Shown one piece after another: positions 4,957 to 8,788 of a DNA stretch of 10,448 nucleotides. The number at the start of each line of letters is the position of its first letter. Position 1 is the stretch's first letter. The translations under genes were made by a program, and so were the position numbers. The stretch covers positions 1 to 10,448 of the forward strand of contig JAHJQJ010000010.1 in NCBI GenBank assembly GCA_018819325.1, read 5' to 3'. The notes beneath the pieces were generated by a model that did not search any database, had not been told where the DNA came from, and worked only from the letters and a program-made list of their open reading frames with translations. This stretch comes from Patescibacteria group bacterium. GTDB taxonomy: Bacteria; Patescibacteriota; Microgenomatia; UBA1400; MFAQ01.

Positions 4957-5011
4957 TACAAAAGTTCCTCGGCGCGTAGTTTATAAACTACACATGCGGA
5001 GGAATTTTTTT
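4957..5011 (+). ncRNA. Candidate ~55-nt RNA of unknown family
   Basis: A near-consensus promoter ends 6 nt before this segment and an intrinsic terminator fills most of it. The RNA would be TTCCTC paired with GAGGAA around GTAGTTTA/TAAACTAC, with asymmetric internal loops (GGCGC and ACATGCG) between the two stems, then seven Ts. There is no room for a peptide. It ends 2 nt before the stop codon of the convergent gene at 5014-5421, so read-through would be antisense to that gene. Alternative: the hairpin is only a bidirectional terminator (minus-strand tail CTTTTG) and the promoter is spurious. Confidence 0.55.
4965..5011 (+). terminator. Intrinsic terminator, possibly bidirectional
   Basis: A 6-bp outer stem (4965-4970 with 4999-5004) encloses the perfect palindrome 4976-4991, and seven Ts follow at 5005-5011. 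On the minus strand the same hairpin lies after the 5014-5421 gene and is followed by CTTTTG. Confidence 0.75.
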
Positions 5012-5013
5012 GT

Positions 5014-5421
5014 TTATTCTGGTTGGAAGCAAGACATAAAGAGTTTGCGATTATTGGCGGTTTGTTTAATTTGAACGATAAATAGTTCTTTGTTTTTGGT
5101 TAAACCATAAAAACGATGAAGGGTTTCAGATTTTTTGTTGGGATTGGGCTTACTAATGGGTTGATTGTGACTGTTTGTGATTAGATCAATGGCCACTTGA
5201 AAAAACTTTAGCCGGTTTTTTCTTAGTCGTTGAGGTTTTTGAAATAAATGTATCCAAAAGTGAGTAAAAAACACCTTTTGTTTATTGAAATATGCGGATT
5301 TAATGTAGGGTTGGCGTTTTGTCTGAGATCTAATTTGGGTAAATATTTTCCAGGCGTGTTTGTAAACTTCTTTATAGCTGGTGCCTGGCAACTTTGAGTG
5401 TCTACTTTGATAGGGAACCAT
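5014..5421 (-). CDS. Unrecognised basic protein, possibly a nuclease-toxin-like fold
   Basis: A 135-residue Lys/Arg-rich soluble protein. It begins with a helical basic part (YKEVYKHAWKIFTQIRSQTK, 16-35), followed by SAYFNKQKVFFTHFWIHLFQ (42-61), a second helix RLKFFQVAIDLI, then a beta-rich end: ETLHRFYGLTKNKELFIVQI, with FMSCFQPE at the C-terminus. The end pattern (His-Arg-Phe, then VQIK and a final strand with Ser) recalls small single-domain RNase toxins of the BECR/RelE type, but this is resemblance only. TGGTATAGT, an extended -10 box, lies 6 nt before the ATG with no Shine-Dalgarno site, indicating a leaderless mRNA. It converges on the candidate small RNA at 4957-5011. Confidence 0.75.
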   Translation of the reverse strand: MVPYQSRHSKLPGTSYKEVYKHAWKIFTQIRSQTKRQPYIKSAYFNKQKVFFTHFWIHLFQKPQRLRKNRLKFFQVAIDLITNSHNQPISKPNPNKKSETLHRFYGLTKNKELFIVQIKQTANNRKLFMSCFQPE

Positions 5422-5427
5422 GTATTT

Positions 5428-5436
5428 ACTATACCA
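5428..5436 (-). promoter_or_regulatory. Extended -10 box TGGTATAGT
   Basis: It lies 6 nt before the ATG at 5421, and the TG in the -15/-14 position may replace the weak -35. It supports a leaderless start. Confidence 0.6.
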
Positions 5437-5466
5437 AAGAAAACCCCAAGTTACACTACAAGTGTT

Positions 5467-5916
5467 TTAAGCTTTCTTAGACTTGACGAAGGCGAGGAGG
5501 CCAGCCAGGTAAGTTATGCCTGAAAGGCTGTAGGCCACGGCGGATTCGGCGCCCGTATCGACTACTATGTGTTCTGTGCAGGTGTCGGCCATACCGTAAA
5601 CAGGAGTGCAGATGGTGGCCACGCCTAACTTTTGCTCTGGCAAAACTTGGGCGGGTAAAGTTGTGGTTGTGTTGGAATCTTCCACCTCGGAGGTGGAAGG
5701 AATAGCGGTGGATTCGTTTACGGGTTCATCTGAGAAGAAGAATGAACTAGGGGTGGGGGAAAGGATTAAGTTTTCTGATTGTAGATTTGCGGGACTTATT
5801 ACTTCTGGTTTGATTTTTTCTGTGGTTGGTTGGTTTTTGGCGTACCAAGAAAGGACTCCAACAACGGAGAAAAGAATAATAATTAGGGGTAAGAATCTGA
5901 GTGTGTTTTGTTTCAT
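5467..5916 (-). CDS. Probable sortase substrate (surface protein with VVDTG sorting signal)
   Basis: A 149-residue protein. It has an N-terminal hydrophobic segment (RFLPLIIILFSVVGVLSWY, 7-25), a long Pro/Ser/Thr/Glu-rich stalk, two cysteines (103, 113), then VVDTG (118-122), a hydrophobic stretch (127-144) and the basic tail KSKKA. The ending has the architecture of an LPxTG-type cell-wall sorting signal, with VVDTG as a variant. The sortase gene lies 54 nt upstream on the same strand, supporting an enzyme-substrate pair. The start at 5916 is chosen over the in-frame ATG at 5952 because a perfect promoter (-10 at 5924-5929, -35 at 5947-5952) ends 7 nt before it; the longer version would begin inside that -35 box. 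Residues 73-79 (PSTSEVE) come from a palindrome (5679-5699). Confidence 0.82.
   Translation of the reverse strand: MKQNTLRFLPLIIILFSVVGVLSWYAKNQPTTEKIKPEVISPANLQSENLILSPTPSSFFFSDEPVNESTAIPSTSEVEDSNTTTTLPAQVLPEQKLGVATICTPVYGMADTCTEHIVVDTGAESAVAYSLSGITYLAGLLAFVKSKKA
5679..5699. repeat. Palindrome CTTCCACCT-CGG-AGGTGGAAG in the substrate stalk
   Basis: Perfect 9-nt arms with a 3-nt loop, read in frame as PSTSEVE inside the low-complexity stalk. It has the same ACCT-nGG-AGGT centre as the palindrome at 9397-9415. Confidence 0.85.
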
Positions 5917-5923
5917 GGGGGGC

Positions 5924-5952
5924 AGTATAACAGTTAAAGCACTAGTTGTCAA
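5924..5952 (-). promoter_or_regulatory. Consensus promoter of the sortase-substrate gene
   Basis: TTGACA (5952-5947), 17-nt spacer, TATACT (5929-5924), then 7 nt to ATG 5916. This gives a leaderless transcript separate from the upstream sortase gene and fixes the start codon. Confidence 0.85.
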
Positions 5953-5970
5953 GTTATAGGTTGGTTGGGG

Positions 5971-6621
5971 TTAGTTAGTTAGGTTGGCGTATTTTATTAT
6001 GCGGAGGGGAGAGTTCCACAGTTGGCAGGTGTATAGAATTAGGTCGGCGGAGTAGTTTGTGATTTGTTCGCTTATTTCTTCTTGATATACTTTGTATATG
6101 TATTGGCGCTGGTTCCAGTTGATGGTAATTTTGTCTTCAATATTGAGTTTTGGCAGGTTATAAAAGGAATTTAGATAACGGAATTGGTTGGTCCAGTTTA
6201 GGTAACCCCAGCGGTGGGCGGCCAGGATGATGGGTTGGCTGTTGTCTTCTGGGGTGCCGAAACCGGGGACCTGCCAGATGCCGTTTTTGAGGATTTCTTG
6301 CCAATTTTCTCCTTGGTGGATTTTTCCTCTTACCCCAATGGTTTTTATAATGAGGCCATTTTCTTTGGGGAGGGAGGGGTCTAATGATGGTGTCGCCAGC
6401 TGCGGACCGCCGAAGGTTACGAACAACTGTTCCTCGCTCTGCTCCGGTACAGGTTCGGAACCATCCTGCGCTGGCTGAGTGGTGGTGGAGATCGTTTGGG
6501 CGAGGGATTGGGAGGTTTGGGGGGAGAGTCGGTAGTAGATGTGAGGCCAGGAGGGGAGGAAGGCAAAGGCAAGGGCTAGAAGCCAAAGGGTGGAGCCGAG
6601 GATAAAGAACGGGCGTTTCAT
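5971..6621 (-). CDS. Sortase (class E/D-like transpeptidase)
   Basis: A 216-residue membrane-anchored transpeptidase that cleaves a sorting signal in secreted proteins and joins them to an acceptor outside the cell. One N-terminal anchor (residues 5-23), a Ser/Thr/Gln/Pro-rich stalk (about 32-85), then the sortase beta-barrel. Catalytic residues are visible: His136 in ILAAHRWG, Cys199 in LILYTCQLW and Arg207 in SPLRIIKYA. Residues 54-69 (GSEPVPEQSEEQLFVT) are encoded by the family A repeat at 6415-6462 and fall in the stalk, where length change is tolerated. The probable substrate is the next gene (5467-5916). TATAAA lies 8 nt before the ATG with no Shine-Dalgarno site. The gene is divergent from the ncRNA promoter at 6649. 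Confidence 0.9.
   Translation of the reverse strand: MKRPFFILGSTLWLLALAFAFLPSWPHIYYRLSPQTSQSLAQTISTTTQPAQDGSEPVPEQSEEQLFVTFGGPQLATPSLDPSLPKENGLIIKTIGVRGKIHQGENWQEILKNGIWQVPGFGTPEDNSQPIILAAHRWGYLNWTNQFRYLNSFYNLPKLNIEDKITINWNQRQYIYKVYQEEISEQITNYSADLILYTCQLWNSPLRIIKYANLTN
6415..6462. repeat. Nested-hairpin repeat family A, copy 2, inside the sortase gene
   Basis: The outer arms GGTT-A-CGAAC and GTTCG-G-AACC are identical to the copy at 4666-4707. The inner part differs, with CTGT and ACAG flanking 18 nt. The flanks CTGCGGACCGCCGAA and ATCCTGCGC are shared except for transitions. At 48 nt against 42, the difference is a multiple of three. Confidence 0.85.
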
Positions 6622-6629
6622 GTAGTTAT

Positions 6630-6635
6630 TTTATA
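6630..6635 (-). promoter_or_regulatory. -10-like box TATAAA for the sortase gene
   Basis: It lies 8 nt before the ATG at 6621 in an A/T-rich stretch. The -35 is unclear. Confidence 0.4.
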
Positions 6636-6648
6636 TTATTCTTGAAGG

Positions 6649-6677
6649 TTGACAGGGTTGAGTGTAAGTGATATAGT
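6649..6677 (+). promoter_or_regulatory. Consensus sigma-70-type promoter of the 6684-6801 RNA
   Basis: TTGACA (6649-6654), 17-nt spacer, TATAGT (6672-6677). Start expected near 6684. The next protein start on this strand is rho at 7026, well beyond the terminator-like T-run at 6796. Confidence 0.8.
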
Positions 6678-6683
6678 ATGGGA

Positions 6684-6801
6684 TAGTTTGATATTGACAA
6701 CCTTAGAGTTAATTGAAGGTGGAATGGGTTAGGCTGGCAGTGCCCGAAAATAAGTGCTGTAATCGTAGGTCTTACGCGCTCCACCCTTAATTAACTTTTT
6801 T
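6684..6801 (+). ncRNA. Candidate structured RNA, ~118 nt, no known family
   Basis: The segment follows a consensus promoter. Its two ends pair: 6708-6723 with 6780-6795, giving 15 bp with one bulged base on each side (GTTAATT with AATTAAC, AAGG with CCTT, TGGA with TCCA). Six Ts follow at once (6796-6801). Inside are two smaller stems, CAGTGC with GTGCTG (two G-U pairs, loop CCGAAAATAA) and CGTA with TACG (loop GGTCT). There is no open frame of note. A closed rod with a 3' T-run is the layout of SRP RNA or 6S-type RNAs, but the SRP hallmark (GGTCAGG with GGAAG) is absent. It may also act as a rho leader element, although it seems to end ~225 nt before rho. Confidence 0.6.
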
Positions 6802-6807
6802 AAAGAT

Positions 6808-6820
6808 AGGTTACACATCT
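6808..6820. repeat. Truncated left arm of family R
   Basis: AGGTTACACATCT equals the first 13 nt of the copy at 3434. The rest is missing and a different palindrome (6828-6847) begins 7 nt later, suggesting disruption. Confidence 0.6.
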
Positions 6821-6827
6821 TCTTGTC

Positions 6828-6908
6828 ATTCCTGCGAAGGCAGGAATCTATGTAAATTAAATGGATCCCCGCCTGCGCGGGGATGACGTGTGGAGCGCGG
6901 GGATGACG
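6828..6908. repeat. Cluster of GGAAT/GGGAT-GACG palindromes
   Basis: ATTCCTGC-GAAG-GCAGGAAT (6828-6847) is followed by ATCCCCGC-CTGC-GCGGGGAT plus GACG (6865-6888) and then a right half alone, CGCGGGGATGACG (6896-6908). These belong to the widespread intergenic palindrome class also seen at 4590 and 8916. The half copy suggests tandem insertion or partial deletion. Confidence 0.8.
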
Positions 6909-6936
6909 GTTAAACTGAATCTGGTTAAATTGAATC

Positions 6937-6966
6937 TTGACAGGGGGTATATAAAGTTGGTATCTT
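6937..6966 (+). promoter_or_regulatory. Possible rho promoter
   Basis: TTGACA (6937-6942), 18-nt spacer, TATCTT (6961-6966). It would give a ~53-nt leader before ATG 7026, unlike the leaderless genes around it. The -10 is only a fair match. Confidence 0.4.
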
Positions 6967-7025
6967 TAAGGTGATGGATATTTAAAGAGTATTTTTATTT
7001 ATTAGTGATTTTTCAGTATTAATAT

Positions 7026-8240
7026 ATGAATAACGGTAAGATGATTGCGGGTGTACGGGTTGGGAATTCTGCCCCTGTATTTAACAGGCGTGTTGTAAAA
7101 CAAGAAGAACAGGAGGTGTCTGGTGTTTTGGATTTAGCCAGAGATGGAAGGGGAATGTTGAGGGTAAATTTGAAACCCTGTGATGACGATGTGGTTGTGG
7201 GCAGTATTATTGTAAGAAATAATAGTTTAAGAGCTGGAGATATGGTGGTTGGAGTGGCTCAAAGGCCTGGGGGTCATCAGAATGGTTATTGGAATTTGGC
7301 GAAGGTTGAAAAAATTAATGGTGTTTTGCCTGGAAAACTGGGTAATAGGCCTAGGTTTGATAAGGGAGTACCGGTGTTTCCTAATGAGAGAATTACTTTG
7401 GAGGTGGATAAGGGTGTATTGTCTAATAGGTTGATTGATTTAATGTGTCCTATTGGTAAGGGTCAGAGGGGTTTGATTGTGTCTCCACCTAAGGCTGGAA
7501 AGACTACAATATTGAAGGAAATTGCTACTGGTGTGGCGAAGAATCACCCTGATATTCATTTGATGGCGGTGTTGGTGGGTGAGCGTCCGGAGGAGGTAAC
7601 GGATATTACTAGACACATAGAGAAAGTAACTAAGGATTCTAAAATGCTTGGAGAAACTTTGGCTAGTAATTTTGATGAGAAAGCAGAGGATCAGACCAGG
7701 GTGGCGGAAATAGCTTTGGAAAGAGCCAAGCGATTGGTGGAGCAGGGTAAGGACGTGGTGATTTTGTTGGACTCGGTTACTCGTTTGGCTAGGGCGTACA
7801 ATTTGGCTATGCCTACTTCTGGGAGGACTTTGAGTGGTGGGTTTGATCCGGCGGCTTTGTATCCACCAAAACGATTTTTTGGTGCGGCTAGAAATTTTGA
7901 GGAAAAAGGTAGCTTGACTATTATTGGTACGGCTTTGGTAGATACGGGTTCTAGAATGGATGATTTGGTTTATGAGGAGTTTAAGGGCACGGGCAATATG
8001 GAGTTGGTGCTGGATAGAAAATTGGCGGAGAGAAGGATTTATCCGGCGATTGATATTTTGAAGTCTAGTACCAGAAGGGATGATTTGTTGTTTTCTAACT
8101 CTGAGTATCAGAGTGTGGTTTTGATGCGTAATATGATGAGTCAGTTGAATGATAGGGAGCAGGCGTTGAATTTGGTGTTGGATAGATTGAAGAAGACGAA
8201 GACGAATAAAGAATTTTTGGCTAGTTTGAAGGAAGGGTAG
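7026..8240 (+). CDS. rho: Transcription termination factor Rho
   Basis: A 404-residue hexameric RNA-dependent ATPase that ends transcription by translocating along nascent RNA. The OB-fold RNA-binding domain begins about residue 31 (VSGVLDLARDGRGML), followed by the RecA-like motor. Walker A SPPKAGKTT has Lys159; the catalytic Glu is 186 in GERPEEV; Walker B VVILLDS has Asp249; RFFGAARNFEEKGSLTIIGT (283-302) and EEFKGTGNMEL (317-327) carry the central-channel region; the arginine finger is Arg350 in SSTRRDDLL. An in-frame TAA at 7020-7022 blocks any longer start, so the N-terminal helical domain of E. coli-type Rho is absent. The primary-site motif usually GYGFLR/GFGFLR reads GRGMLR (41-46). 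About nine extra residues follow ERPEEVT. No Shine-Dalgarno site. Confidence 0.97.
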   Translation: MNNGKMIAGVRVGNSAPVFNRRVVKQEEQEVSGVLDLARDGRGMLRVNLKPCDDDVVVGSIIVRNNSLRAGDMVVGVAQRPGGHQNGYWNLAKVEKINGVLPGKLGNRPRFDKGVPVFPNERITLEVDKGVLSNRLIDLMCPIGKGQRGLIVSPPKAGKTTILKEIATGVAKNHPDIHLMAVLVGERPEEVTDITRHIEKVTKDSKMLGETLASNFDEKAEDQTRVAEIALERAKRLVEQGKDVVILLDSVTRLARAYNLAMPTSGRTLSGGFDPAALYPPKRFFGAARNFEEKGSLTIIGTALVDTGSRMDDLVYEEFKGTGNMELVLDRKLAERRIYPAIDILKSSTRRDDLLFSNSEYQSVVLMRNMMSQLNDREQALNLVLDRLKKTKTNKEFLASLKEG

Positions 8241-8250
8241 AGTTTTGGTA

Positions 8251-8256
8251 TATAAT
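8251..8256 (+). promoter_or_regulatory. -10 box (TATAAT) of the 8264 gene
   Basis: A perfect TATAAT lies 7 nt before the ATG and 10 nt after the rho stop. It implies a separate leaderless transcript although the gene follows rho closely. Only a weak TTGAAG at 19 nt is seen as -35. Confidence 0.6.
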
Positions 8257-8263
8257 TTGAGAT

Positions 8264-8788
8264 ATGGAAGAAAATGGAGAAGGAGAAGTAAGGATTAAGT
8301 TTGGTGAGGAAAGAAAAGTGGGAAGTATATGGGAGTTGAGGGTAGGAAAAGATGTTAATTTAAGTTACCCTGTAGGAGGTGGGTTGGATGTGGTGGAATA
8401 TAGGATTGGTAGGGCTCCGGAAAAAGTGGAATTGCCAGATGATGGGGTTGAAAGGACGGTGGTGAACCTGAAGTTGGTAGGCGAAATGGGTGAATCGTTA
8501 AGTAAATCTGAGATTTCGCGTTTGGCGATGGTTATGCGTTTAGGAAACAAGTTTGTAGGATTAATTAATCCGCTTAGTAAGTGGAAGATACGTTGGGAAT
8601 TGGGTGGCAGAAGTAAAGAGGAAATATATGAAGGAGATAGTTCTGAGAGTTTGGATAATACGTTGGGAAGTATGCAACAATTGAGGGTGGATGTAGGTTC
8701 AAAGTTAAGTTTAATAGCGGGACGTGTTGAAAGGAAGAATGCGACTGGCGGACAAAGTTTGAGAAGTTTGAGGTTAGTGAGACGCTAG
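8264..8788 (+). CDS. Unrecognised 174-aa acidic/charged soluble protein
   Basis: No family recognised. The protein has no signal peptide or membrane helix. The first ~75 residues are rich in beta-forming stretches (VRIKFGEERKVGSIWELRVG, VEYRIGRAPEKVELP, RTVVNLKLVGEMG), then a helix (SKSEISRLAMVMRLGNK), a middle with WKIRWELGG, and a basic tail ending SLRSLRLVRR. It starts 23 nt after rho behind its own TATAAT box, so it may be expressed with rho or on its own. It ends in TAG within CTAG (8785-8788), sharing those bases with the stop of the convergent DUF4012 gene. The abundant Gly/Val/Glu/Arg reflects the G/T-rich + strand. It carries none of the palindromic insertions seen in the surface-protein genes. 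Confidence 0.8.
   Translation: MEENGEGEVRIKFGEERKVGSIWELRVGKDVNLSYPVGGGLDVVEYRIGRAPEKVELPDDGVERTVVNLKLVGEMGESLSKSEISRLAMVMRLGNKFVGLINPLSKWKIRWELGGRSKEEIYEGDSSESLDNTLGSMQQLRVDVGSKLSLIAGRVERKNATGGQSLRSLRLVRR

Noticed and set aside
5917..5952. Longer N-terminus of the sortase substrate from ATG 5952
   Set aside because: That start codon overlaps the -35 box of a consensus promoter whose -10 lies 7 nt before ATG 5916, so the longer form would not be in the transcript.
6158..6586. Minus-strand frame overlapping the sortase gene
   Set aside because: The sortase frame has catalytic His, Cys and Arg in proper context; this overlapping frame is low-complexity Pro/Arg/His and has no signals.
6684..6801. 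SRP (4.5S-type) RNA identity for the structured RNA
   Set aside because: Size and closed ends fit, but the conserved GGTCAGG and GGAAG/AGCAG helix-8 sequence is missing, so no family name is given.
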